Part shown: positions 43,860-52,181 of the stretch, in pieces
Layout of the letters: the number at the start of each line of letters is the position of its first letter
Position numbering within the stretch: the first letter of the stretch is position 1
DNA from: Chryseobacterium sp. KLBC 52
GTDB taxonomy: Bacteria > Bacteroidota > Bacteroidia > Flavobacteriales > Weeksellaceae
Assembly (NCBI RefSeq): GCF_003347605.1
Contig: NZ_QDFZ01000006.1
Coordinates: 210,881 to 274,880 of the forward strand
Direction: 5' to 3'
DNA: 64,000 nt
Program-made: the position numbers and the translations under genes
The notes under the pieces: model-generated
Told to the model about the DNA's origin: nothing
Seen by the model: the letters and a program-made list of their open reading frames with translations, nothing else
Database searches by the model: none

Positions 43860-44825
43860 TTATTTCTTAATGGCTTTTACTGTTGATTTTGAACCATCTT
43901 TAAAGTTCATCGTTACTAAGTATAAACCGTTATTTAATTCACCTAACTGAAGTTCATTAGTTGGATTGTCAATAGTTTTTACTACTCTTCCTGCCACATC
44001 TGTAACCGTTATAGTTTTAACACCTTTTATATCACTAATATGAAAAACATCTTTAAAAGGATTCGGGTAAATATCTCTTGTTTTAAGACCATTTGCTTCA
44101 GCGGTACTAAGCTGCGTATTTTCGTTTACTGAAAAAGCAAAAATATTAGGATAGCCCGAGCCACTTGCTTTGGTTATCATCACACTTTGTATTGGTTTCG
44201 CCTGGTTGGCTGCATCTATTGCCAATGCATTTTGATACAATCTTGGATCCGAAGTACTGGATTCTAAACCATCTGAAGTTCTTTTAATCCTTCCAATTCC
44301 CTTGATGGCAAAATTGGATCCTCCATACCAGTCAGAAAGACTTATATTGGAAAATACCTGGCTACTTCCATCCGTAAAATTAACTGTTACATTCACTTTA
44401 GATGTTCCACTACCGCTGGTTGAAAGCATATACAATGTAAAAGCAGCTTTAGGAGTTGTAAACGTAAGAGTTCCGCTATCATTGGCAGCAGCCAGTCTTA
44501 ATGAATTATTCGCATTTAAGTTTCCTAAAACATAACTAAGTCCCGGAGTTGTTGTAACTACAGAGTTGATAATGCCATCAACAGGAATACCGTACGTAAT
44601 AGCTGGGCTTGTGGGTGTCAACTGAAAATCTTTAGCTACAAAAGCGTAAGAAACTCCATCTACATCACTGCTTGTACTCATCATGGAAGAACCCATCCCG
44701 TTAGCGATGACATCGGTTGTAAAGCCTGAAGAAACCGGCATGGTTTGATAATTCTGAGCCTGCATTACAGCGGTAGAGAATACAGCAAGACATGAAAGCT
44801 TTTCTAAAAATAGTTTTTTTTTCAT
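43860..44825 (-). CDS. Type IX secretion cargo protein (paralogue A)
   Basis: 321 aa. It has a signal peptide (to MQAQN, about 23), a 210-residue beta-rich domain, and a type A sorting domain (YPNPFKDVFHI, then VTDVAGRVVKTI and ending STVKAIKK) that directs export and surface attachment by the type IX system. The N-terminal domain and CTD are closely similar to those of the larger gene upstream (45132-47624), so the pair arose by tandem duplication. Function of the N-terminal domain unknown; DNA 3' ends are nearly identical. Confidence 0.85.
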   Translation of the reverse strand: MKKKLFLEKLSCLAVFSTAVMQAQNYQTMPVSSGFTTDVIANGMGSSMMSTSSDVDGVSYAFVAKDFQLTPTSPAITYGIPVDGIINSVVTTTPGLSYVLGNLNANNSLRLAAANDSGTLTFTTPKAAFTLYMLSTSGSGTSKVNVTVNFTDGSSQVFSNISLSDWYGGSNFAIKGIGRIKRTSDGLESSTSDPRLYQNALAIDAANQAKPIQSVMITKASGSGYPNIFAFSVNENTQLSTAEANGLKTRDIYPNPFKDVFHISDIKGVKTITVTDVAGRVVKTIDNPTNELQLGELNNGLYLVTMNFKDGSKSTVKAIKK

Positions 44826-44853
44826 AGTGAGAGGTTTTTGTGTTTATATAGTC

Positions 44854-44861
44854 CAAAAGTA
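44854..44861 (-). promoter_or_regulatory. -7 box of cargo gene A
   Basis: TACTTTTG on the minus strand, 28 bp before the start. Confidence 0.55.
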
Positions 44862-45073
44862 AAAAACCACTAATAAAAAAGCTATTTCACAAAACAATAA
44901 ATTACATATCGACTTAAATTGTAAAAAATAGCTGAAAAAAAACTAAAATTATTAACATTTAAAAAACATGTAATGAATATTATTTACTTATTCTCAATAA
45001 TAAATCTCTAAAGAAAGAAATAATTTACCTCTTAAAAACCGGAATATTAAAAAAAAAGCAAGTTAAACTAATC

Positions 45074-45105
45074 ACAAAAAAGGCAGCTACACGAATGCAA
45101 CTGCC
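45074..45105 (-). terminator. Terminator of the larger type IX cargo gene (repeat copy 2)
   Basis: GGCAGCTAC (45082-45090) pairs with GCAACTGCC (45097-45105), with a T-run on the minus strand. Relative to copy 1 a G-U pair has become A-U, a change that keeps the stem. Confidence 0.75.
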
Positions 45106-45131
45106 TACAGAAATTATTAACTCAAAAAATT

Positions 45132-47624
45132 TTATTTTTTAATGGCTTTTACTGTTGATTTTGAACCATCTTTAAAGTTCATCGTTACTAAGTATAAACC
45201 GGTATTTAATTCACCTAACTGAAGTTCATTAGTTGGATTGTCAATAGTTTTCACTACTCTTCCTGCTACATCCGTAACTGTTACAGATTTAACATCTTTG
45301 ATGTCTGCAATATGAAGCACATCTTTGAAAGGATTAGGATATACACTCACTTCTTTTTTCTTCAAATTCGTTTCAGAAGTTGATAAAGAAGTAGCTACTT
45401 CAAATGTAAAATCAATAAATTCTCCTCTTGAAATAGCAGTACAAGGGTTTGAAGGTGCTGTACTGTTATAATCAGTCACCACTCTCATTCTATAAGTTCC
45501 CAGAGGTGTTCCTGCAGGTACAGTGATAGATCCCGAAGTACTTGTAATATAAGTGTTGGTAACAAACATTCTCTCTGAAGCTTCAAAAGTCAAATTATTA
45601 TTCCAGTCTACCCAAACCCCGATTCCGCATGTAGGACCGCCGGCAGTAAAAGATACTGAAGTACTGGATCCCGGAGCATTGATTATTTTGTTATTGCTTG
45701 TAGTTAAGTTTTGATACCCGCCTGCAACACTTGAACCTGACGAATAAGCCATGTCGACAAGTCCTCCTGTAGAACTGAAATCAGAAAGCCATGAATTCTG
45801 AGAAGTGGATGAAGGCAGACAATACCCTGTTCTGAATGCAATAACTTCACTCCAGATACTTTTGTCGCTGGCACTGCATACAGATCTTACCCATGCATAA
45901 TAGTTCGTATCAGCAGATAATGAACTCAATGGCGCAGAAATAGTAGTAGAAGTTACAGAATTGGTAGCATTCAATACCGTTGTAGCATCAGGAGCTGTAT
46001 TGGTTGTGCTGTAATATACTTCGTATCCGTTTGCAGGAACTGAAGCTGGTGCTGTCCAACCGATTGTTGCTGAGTTCATTGTTACGTTTGATGACGTAAG
46101 TGCCGTTGGTTCAAGGCAGGAAGGAATTTCCTGAACGGTAATATTATCAATATAAATAGAACGTGAAGAACCTCCTAAACCATGTTTAAATGCTAACTGC
46201 AAATCGGTGCCTGCAGGAATATTAACCGTATATTGGCTGTGGGTGGTTGTTAAAGCAATAGGAGCTCCAATTTGTGTAAAAGAATTGGGATCAGCAGGAT
46301 TTGATAGTGTTCCCACTAACAATGTATAATTGCTTCCCCCCGCTTTTGCATAAAATCTCACACGCTTCGTACCATCTGAAAGGTTGATCGTAGGAGGTGC
46401 AACCAACATTTGGCTACCTGTAGTTCCACTTGAGTTATTCATATAGTAAGAATTAGGTGCTGAATAACTATTGGAGGCTGCTACATAGCCGTAACCTGCA
46501 AATGATGCACTTTCCAGATATGCCCAGCAGCTTGGAGCATTGGTATTGGATGAGGAACCTGTACTTGTTGTATCAAAATTCTCTGTATATGGAACCGTGA
46601 AAGTAGAACAAGCCGTTTTAAATGTTCCTGCAAAAGACCATACACTTTGGCTCGTTGCAGTATTACAGTTGGATTTTACCCAATAATAATAGGTAGTATT
46701 TGAATTAAGACCGCCTATCGTTGTGCTTGTTCCTGCTACTCCGGGATAAGTAGGAGTTACGGAATTTGATGGTGTTGTATTTGAGGTACTGTGGTATACA
46801 TCATAACTGGCAGCACTACCTGTCCATGAAACTAAAGCAGAATTAGCTGTGATTCCTGAAACTGCCTGCAATACCGGCGGAGCACAGTCTGAATATACAT
46901 CTGCTGAAAAAGCAAAAATATTAGGTAAACCTGAACCACTAGCTTTGGTAACAGTTACACTTTGTATTGGTTTTACCTGATTGGCAGCATCTATTGCCAG
47001 CTCAATCTGATATAACCTTGGGTTCGTTCCCCCCTCAGGAGAAGGAACATCATCACCAGCACCTGGAGTAGCCCCGGGTTTTTTAATTCTTCCTATTCCC
47101 TGAATAGCAAAGTTAGATCCTCCATACCAATCCGCTAGACTGATACTTGAAAACGTCTGCGAACTCCCATCTGTAAAATTTACCACTGCACTTACCGTAG
47201 AAGTACCACTTCCACTCACAGCAAGCATATACAGTTTAGTTACAGGTTTGGGTGTTGTAAATGCCAGAGTCCCGACATCATTTATAGCAGCTAATCGTAA
47301 AGAATTATTTGCATTTAAACTTGCCAGCTGAAAGCTTAATCCCGGAGTGGCTCCCACTACAGAATTGATAACCCCGTCAACAGGAATACCATACGTAATG
47401 GCTGCACTTGTGGAAGTTAGCTGGAAATCTTTAGCTACAAAAGCGTAAGAAACACCATCTACATCATTGTTTGTTGAAACTGTTGAGGAACCTATTCCAT
47501 TAGCAATTACGTCTGCCGTATACCCTGAAGAAACCGGCATTGTCTGAAAATTTTGAGCCATCATTACACTGGCCGAGAATAGAGCAGCGGCAGGCACCAC
47601 TCTAGAAAATAAATTTATTACCAT
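45132..47624 (-). CDS. Type IX secretion cargo protein with fibronectin III and GEVED domains (paralogue B)
   Basis: 830 aa from MVINLFSRVVPAAALF (47624); an upstream in-frame start at 47663 falls inside the promoter. Order: signal peptide (to MMAQN), the same 210-residue N-terminal domain as paralogue A, a first fibronectin III domain (about 245-330), a MAM/cleaved-adhesin-like jelly roll (about 340-500, ending in SRSIYIDNITVQEI), a second fibronectin III domain (about 505-590), a GEVED-type domain (CGIGVWVDWNNNLTFE), and the type A sorting domain ending KAIKK. Probably a surface adhesin or part of a secreted enzyme system. Confidence 0.85.
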   Translation of the reverse strand: MVINLFSRVVPAAALFSASVMMAQNFQTMPVSSGYTADVIANGIGSSTVSTNNDVDGVSYAFVAKDFQLTSTSAAITYGIPVDGVINSVVGATPGLSFQLASLNANNSLRLAAINDVGTLAFTTPKPVTKLYMLAVSGSGTSTVSAVVNFTDGSSQTFSSISLADWYGGSNFAIQGIGRIKKPGATPGAGDDVPSPEGGTNPRLYQIELAIDAANQVKPIQSVTVTKASGSGLPNIFAFSADVYSDCAPPVLQAVSGITANSALVSWTGSAASYDVYHSTSNTTPSNSVTPTYPGVAGTSTTIGGLNSNTTYYYWVKSNCNTATSQSVWSFAGTFKTACSTFTVPYTENFDTTSTGSSSNTNAPSCWAYLESASFAGYGYVAASNSYSAPNSYYMNNSSGTTGSQMLVAPPTINLSDGTKRVRFYAKAGGSNYTLLVGTLSNPADPNSFTQIGAPIALTTTHSQYTVNIPAGTDLQLAFKHGLGGSSRSIYIDNITVQEIPSCLEPTALTSSNVTMNSATIGWTAPASVPANGYEVYYSTTNTAPDATTVLNATNSVTSTTISAPLSSLSADTNYYAWVRSVCSASDKSIWSEVIAFRTGYCLPSSTSQNSWLSDFSSTGGLVDMAYSSGSSVAGGYQNLTTSNNKIINAPGSSTSVSFTAGGPTCGIGVWVDWNNNLTFEASERMFVTNTYITSTSGSITVPAGTPLGTYRMRVVTDYNSTAPSNPCTAISRGEFIDFTFEVATSLSTSETNLKKKEVSVYPNPFKDVLHIADIKDVKSVTVTDVAGRVVKTIDNPTNELQLGELNTGLYLVTMNFKDGSKSTVKAIKK

Positions 47625-47665
47625 TTTAATCACATTTGTGGCGAAATTTAGGAAAAATAACAATA

Positions 47666-47673
47666 CAAAATTA
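47666..47673 (-). promoter_or_regulatory. -7 box of cargo gene B
   Basis: TAATTTTG on the minus strand, 41 bp before the start at 47624. Confidence 0.5.
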
Positions 47674-47823
47674 TTATTTTTAATAAAAAATCAACATTTA
47701 TTTAAAATAGATAGAATATCAACATCAAAAACCATTAAAATAAGCAGATTCTAAAGAGAATATAAAAAAGGAGTGAACTTCTTCTTAATTGGCTCTTAAT
47801 TTTATTATTGAGAAATTAAATCC

Positions 47824-47831
47824 TATTTTTG
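47824..47831 (+). promoter_or_regulatory. -7 box of the aminotransferase gene
   Basis: TATTTTTG, 20 bp before the start. Confidence 0.5.
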
Positions 47832-47851
47832 TCATACAAATTTTTTGAACA

Positions 47852-49057
47852 ATGCCGAATATTTCAAACAGAGCACTGCATATGCCGCCATCGCCGGTAA
47901 GAAAACTGGTTCCCTTTGCGTTACAAGCAAAACAAAAAGGAATAAAAGTATATCACCTTAATATCGGACAGCCTGATATTGAAACTCCGGAAACAGCTTT
48001 AAATGCTTTAAAAAACATCGATTTAAAAGTATTGGAATATGCGCTTTCTGAAGGGAATATTGAATACAGAAAAGCCCTTACAGAGTACTACCATTCTTTA
48101 GGCTTCTCCGATCTTACTCCTGATAACTTTATTGTTACCAACGGAGGTTCTGAAGCCCTGAACTTTGCCATTTCTACTTTATGCGACGAAGGGGATGAAG
48201 TGATTATTCCTGAGCCTTACTATGCCAATTACAACGGGTTCACCAGCACATTTGATGTGAATGTAGTAGCGGTTCCTTCTACAATTGATACAGGTTTTGC
48301 TTTGCCACCTGTTGAAGAATTCGAGAAAAAAATTACAGAAAAAACAAGAGCAATCATTATCTGTAACCCTGGAAACCCTACCGGATATCTTTATACCCGT
48401 GAGGAACTTCAGAAACTGGCAGAAATTGCGTTGAAATATGATATCGTAATCATTTCTGATGAAGTATACAGAGAGTACGTTTATGATGGAAAACAACAGA
48501 TCTCAATGCTTGATTTCCCTGAATTAGCAGAAAACTGTATCATCATTGACTCAGAATCCAAGCGTTACTCTATGTGTGGCGTAAGAATCGGATGTATGGT
48601 GACACGTTCCAACAAGATCCGTAATGCGGCGATGCTTTTTGCACAGGCAAGATTAAGCCCGGTTCTTTTAGGACAGATTGCAGCAACAGCAGCACACCAG
48701 AATGACGGTCCTTATATCAGAGCCGTAAGAGAAGAATATACCCACAGAAGAAATGTATTGGTAGATCTTTTAAACGCTATTCCTGGAGTAATCTGCCCTA
48801 AGCCGAGAGGAGCTTTCTACTGTGTTGCAGAACTTCCGGTAGACGATACTGAAAAATTTGCTCAGTGGCTGCTTGAGAAATATTCTCTGAATAACGAAAC
48901 CATCATGGTGGCGCCTGCAGGAGGATTCTACAGCGATCCTGAATTAGGTAAAAAGCAGGTAAGAATTGCTTACGTTCTGAAAGAAGAAGATTTAAAAAGA
49001 AGTGCTGAAATTCTTAAAGAAGCTTTAAAGAAGTACAGAGAAGAATTCAGTCTGTAA
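47852..49057 (+). CDS. Class I/II PLP-dependent aminotransferase
   Basis: 401 aa, fold type I. It has IGQPDIETP near the N-terminus, NPGNPTGYLYT (about 173-183), and the Schiff-base lysine K237 in SESKRYSMCGVRIG. The Arg that binds the substrate carboxylate is in KKQVRIAYV. The SKRYSMCG surroundings resemble the group that includes aspartate and alanine transaminases; specificity cannot be fixed from sequence. The next gene starts 10 bp downstream. Confidence 0.92.
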   Translation: MPNISNRALHMPPSPVRKLVPFALQAKQKGIKVYHLNIGQPDIETPETALNALKNIDLKVLEYALSEGNIEYRKALTEYYHSLGFSDLTPDNFIVTNGGSEALNFAISTLCDEGDEVIIPEPYYANYNGFTSTFDVNVVAVPSTIDTGFALPPVEEFEKKITEKTRAIIICNPGNPTGYLYTREELQKLAEIALKYDIVIISDEVYREYVYDGKQQISMLDFPELAENCIIIDSESKRYSMCGVRIGCMVTRSNKIRNAAMLFAQARLSPVLLGQIAATAAHQNDGPYIRAVREEYTHRRNVLVDLLNAIPGVICPKPRGAFYCVAELPVDDTEKFAQWLLEKYSLNNETIMVAPAGGFYSDPELGKKQVRIAYVLKEEDLKRSAEILKEALKKYREEFSL

Positions 49058-49067
49058 AATACATCTT

Positions 49068-49553
49068 ATGCCGACAACAAAAAAACTCCATCTGAAAATC
49101 CTGTTTTCGATTCTTTTGCTGTCGGCATTTTTTTCCTGTGACTCCAAAAAGACAGAACAGCCGGTTTCCCCTAAAAATCCACACGAAATAACCTTCATCA
49201 GTGTATCTGATGTTGAAGGAAATCTCGGAAACTACAGGATTATTAAAGCTACAAAAGATTCTGTTTTTGCAGAAAAAGGAATGACAGCCAATAAAACCCA
49301 TAAGGCATGGGCATCTGCCATCAATCCGGAAATATGGAAAAAGCTGGTATCATCCGTCAATATTACAGATCTTGACCATATCAAAAGCTCTCCCAGCCAG
49401 CAGTCTGTAGACGGAATAGATGAAACCTTCCAGATCCGGACTCCCAAAAAATCACATATCTATGTGAATGCTTATGCAGATACCATACATTACAAACAGC
49501 TCCAACAACTTAAAGAACAACTAGACAAGATTCTTCCCAAAGAATATAAATAA
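49068..49553 (+). CDS. Lipoprotein of unknown function
   Basis: 161 aa. Lipoprotein signal with LSAFFSC (Cys25), then a soluble domain of about 135 residues with no family I recognise. Three bases separate it from murB. An odd point: the bases of its start codon and next two codons, ATGCCGACA, form a perfect inverted pair with TGTCGGCAT at 49120-49128, which is followed by a T-run. Confidence 0.8.
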   Translation: MPTTKKLHLKILFSILLLSAFFSCDSKKTEQPVSPKNPHEITFISVSDVEGNLGNYRIIKATKDSVFAEKGMTANKTHKAWASAINPEIWKKLVSSVNITDLDHIKSSPSQQSVDGIDETFQIRTPKKSHIYVNAYADTIHYKQLQQLKEQLDKILPKEYK

Positions 49554-49556
49554 AAC

Positions 49557-50570
49557 ATGCAGGAAAATTTTTCATTACAACCCTATAACACATTCGGTGT
49601 TGAAGCCAAAGCCAAATATTTTACTGAAGTCAATACCATTGATGAGTTAAAAGAGGCACTTACTTTCGCGGAAAAACAATCTCTTCAGCTTCTTTTTTTA
49701 GGAGGCGGAAGTAACATTCTTCTTACCAAAAATTTTGAGGGACTTGCAATTAAACTCAATTTAAAAGGAATTTCTGAAGAGAGCATTAATGATAATGAAG
49801 TATGGGTAACTGCAAAAGCTGGGGAAAACTGGCATGAATTTGTGATGTTCTGCCTGCAAAAAAATTATGGCGGCCTTGAAAATCTTTCTTTAATTCCCGG
49901 AAATGTAGGAACTTCTCCTATGCAGAATATAGGAGCTTATGGAACAGAGATCAAAGATATTTTTGTAAGCTGTAAGGTTTTGGATTTAGAAAATCTTGAA
50001 CTGAAAACTTTCAATCTTGAACAATGCAGATTCGGATACAGGGATTCTATTTTCAAACAGGAAGGAAAAGGCAGATATGTTATTCTGGAAGTTACTTTTA
50101 AGCTTACTCAAAAAAATCACCATATCAAGACAGAATATGGAGCTATCAAATCTGAACTGGAAAATCTTGGCATTAAAAATCCTACCATTCAGGATGTATC
50201 CAAAGCTGTAATCAATATAAGACAAAGCAAATTACCAAACCCTAAAGAAATTGGAAATGCCGGAAGTTTTTTCAAGAACCCTACTATTCCTTTGGTTCAG
50301 TTTGAAGCATTAAAACAGCAATTTGAAAACATTCAGGGTTACCCGAATGGAGATAGGGTAAAAGTTCCCGCCGGATGGCTGATTGAGCAATGTGGCTGGA
50401 AAGGAAAGCAGATCGGGAATGTAGCTTCACACAAACTGCAGTCTCTGGTAATTATCAATGCTACAGGAAACGCTACAGGGAAAGAAATTTTTGATTTTTC
50501 TACAGAGATCATCAATTCCGTGAAAGAAAAGTTCGGAATAGAACTTGAACGGGAAGTGAATATTATTTAA
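49557..50570 (+). CDS. murB: UDP-N-acetylenolpyruvoylglucosamine reductase
   Basis: 337 aa, FAD-binding. It has the start LQPYNTFGV, the FAD loop GGGSNILLT (about 50-58), FGYRDSIFK with the active Arg, GNAGSFFKNP with the proton-donor Ser, and the late Glu (IELEREV). It reduces the enolpyruvyl group to give UDP-MurNAc, the step after MurA. Type I (E. coli-like) by length. Followed by a terminator hairpin at 50584-50615. Confidence 0.96.
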   Translation: MQENFSLQPYNTFGVEAKAKYFTEVNTIDELKEALTFAEKQSLQLLFLGGGSNILLTKNFEGLAIKLNLKGISEESINDNEVWVTAKAGENWHEFVMFCLQKNYGGLENLSLIPGNVGTSPMQNIGAYGTEIKDIFVSCKVLDLENLELKTFNLEQCRFGYRDSIFKQEGKGRYVILEVTFKLTQKNHHIKTEYGAIKSELENLGIKNPTIQDVSKAVINIRQSKLPNPKEIGNAGSFFKNPTIPLVQFEALKQQFENIQGYPNGDRVKVPAGWLIEQCGWKGKQIGNVASHKLQSLVIINATGNATGKEIFDFSTEIINSVKEKFGIELEREVNII

Positions 50571-50583
50571 TTTTAAAATATAG

Positions 50584-50615
50584 AAAGGCTGATTCATATG
50601 AATTCAGTCTTTTTT
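50584..50615 (+). terminator. Terminator of murB
   Basis: GCTGATTC (50588-50595) pairs with GAATTCAGT (50600-50608) with one bulged base, followed by TTTTTT. Confidence 0.65.
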
Positions 50616-50710
50616 AGTTCTTATTATTTGTAAGTGTTAGATAAACGCAAAGTCGCAAGGATTTCATGTGTGATAAAATTAAGTAATGTATATTTTTTAA
50701 TAATGTAATT

Positions 50711-50778
50711 TCTCACAGATTTCGCAGATAACGCAGATCTCCAAGAAAAAAATCTGCATAATCTCCTAAATCGGCGAG
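50711..50778. repeat. CGCAGAT-type intergenic inverted repeat, copy 1
   Basis: The left arm (TCTCACAGATTTCGCAGAT, from 50711) and right arm (ending TCGGCGAGA) are approximate inverted copies. The gap between murB and proC has no ORF. A related element lies at 53861-53922. Confidence 0.5.
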
Positions 50779-50918
50779 AATATTATACTTTACAGAACCT
50801 TATAAGTAGCATAGTCAGCAATTTTACACGTCATTACATTTTCTAACAGCATTCAACTTATTCAATTACAATACATCACCAAAAAATCATTATTTTAGCT
50901 TAAAAATTACAATTTGCG

Positions 50919-51722
50919 ATGAAAATAGCTATTCTTGGAGCCGGAAATATGGGGCTTTCTTTTTCAAAATCATTTTTGAAGTACGAACTGATCAAACCTG
51001 AACATCTTCACCTGATTATCAGAAGTCAGGAAAAAATCACCAAAATAGCTGAAGAATTTCCCAAATCTAAAATTTCCACTTTTGAAGAAGTAAAAGATAT
51101 CGATGCTGATCTGATTATTATCGCTGTAAAACCTCAGGATTTTCAAACCGTTGCCCAAAACATTCAATTTACTTTCAAAGAAAACCAGATGATTTTATCC
51201 ATCATGGCGGGAATCAATATTGAAAAAATCCAGAAATTACTGAATCATCCGCTTGTTGTAAGAGCAATGCCTAACTCTCCTACCCTTCTGGGAATGGGAA
51301 TCACAGGATATACCGCAGCCAATGGAATTTCTTTCAGCCAGTTAATCAATATTGAAAGATTATTAAACAGCACAGGAAGATCGGTTTATCTGGAGAATGA
51401 AGAACTTCTCGATGGTGTAACCGCCCTTTCAGGAAGTGGGCCAGCTTATTTCTATTATATCATCGATGCTATGATTAAAGCAGGTATTGAAATGGGAATT
51501 GAAGAAAATCTTTCCAAACTTTTTGTAAAACAAACCATGCTGGGCGCTTATCATCTCATCAATAATTCAGAAAAGAATCTTGAAGAACTGATTAAAGACG
51601 TTGCATCCAAAGGCGGAACTACTGAAGCTGCTTTAAAAACATTTGAAGAAAACAGTTTTAAAGAAATTCTGAAACAGGGAATTCTGAACGCCGAAAAGCG
51701 TGCAAAGGAACTTAATCGTTAA
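50919..51722 (+). CDS. proC: Pyrroline-5-carboxylate reductase
   Basis: 267 aa. N-terminal Rossmann motif GAGNMGLS (7-14) and the C-terminal signature GSGPAYFYYIIDAM, then KGGTTEAAL. It reduces pyrroline-5-carboxylate to proline with NAD(P)H. It overlaps the convergent VanZ gene by 11 bp. Confidence 0.95.
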   Translation: MKIAILGAGNMGLSFSKSFLKYELIKPEHLHLIIRSQEKITKIAEEFPKSKISTFEEVKDIDADLIIIAVKPQDFQTVAQNIQFTFKENQMILSIMAGINIEKIQKLLNHPLVVRAMPNSPTLLGMGITGYTAANGISFSQLINIERLLNSTGRSVYLENEELLDGVTALSGSGPAYFYYIIDAMIKAGIEMGIEENLSKLFVKQTMLGAYHLINNSEKNLEELIKDVASKGGTTEAALKTFEENSFKEILKQGILNAEKRAKELNR

Positions 51723-52125
51723 ATCTTTTTTCAATCAATCCGCAAATCTTCCATCCCAGATACACCCCAAAAGTATTCAGGATGATATCGTCTACCTCAA
51801 ATATTCCCATTCTGGTAAAATATTGAAGTGCTTCTACAATAACGATACATGAGATAAAACCAAATAATAACGGTTTCAGTTTTCTCAGTTCGGGAATGAC
51901 CCAACCCAAAAATCCAAAAGGAATAAACATCATGATATTCCCCAAAACAATCCTCACAATATCTATCGTCTTATTAGGCCCCTGAATAAATTTTATGGTA
52001 GAAAAGACAGGTTCTACCGTGATGAGATTTTCCTCATATTGAAATCTGCCCATTCCTAAGAACATCAGATAGAGCAAAAACAGAGTATACGGAACAATAA
52101 TGATTTTATAAATTTTCTTTAACAT
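51712..52125 (-). CDS. VanZ-like family membrane protein
   Basis: 137 aa. Four membrane helices with the VanZ pattern: NIMMFIPFGFLGWVI, FISCIVIVEALQYF, and EVDDIILNTFGVYLGWK. Homologues are widespread and mostly of unknown function; there is no link to vancomycin resistance here. It is divergent from lnt (56-bp gap). Confidence 0.87.
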   Translation of the reverse strand: MLKKIYKIIIVPYTLFLLYLMFLGMGRFQYEENLITVEPVFSTIKFIQGPNKTIDIVRIVLGNIMMFIPFGFLGWVIPELRKLKPLLFGFISCIVIVEALQYFTRMGIFEVDDIILNTFGVYLGWKICGLIEKRFND

Positions 52126-52156
52126 CGAACTGCTAATATATTCATTTCAAAAACAT

Positions 52157-52164
52157 TAAATTTG
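52157..52164 (+). promoter_or_regulatory. -7 box of lnt
   Basis: TAAATTTG, 17 bp before the start. Confidence 0.55.
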
Positions 52165-52181
52165 TGTATTAAAATAATTTA

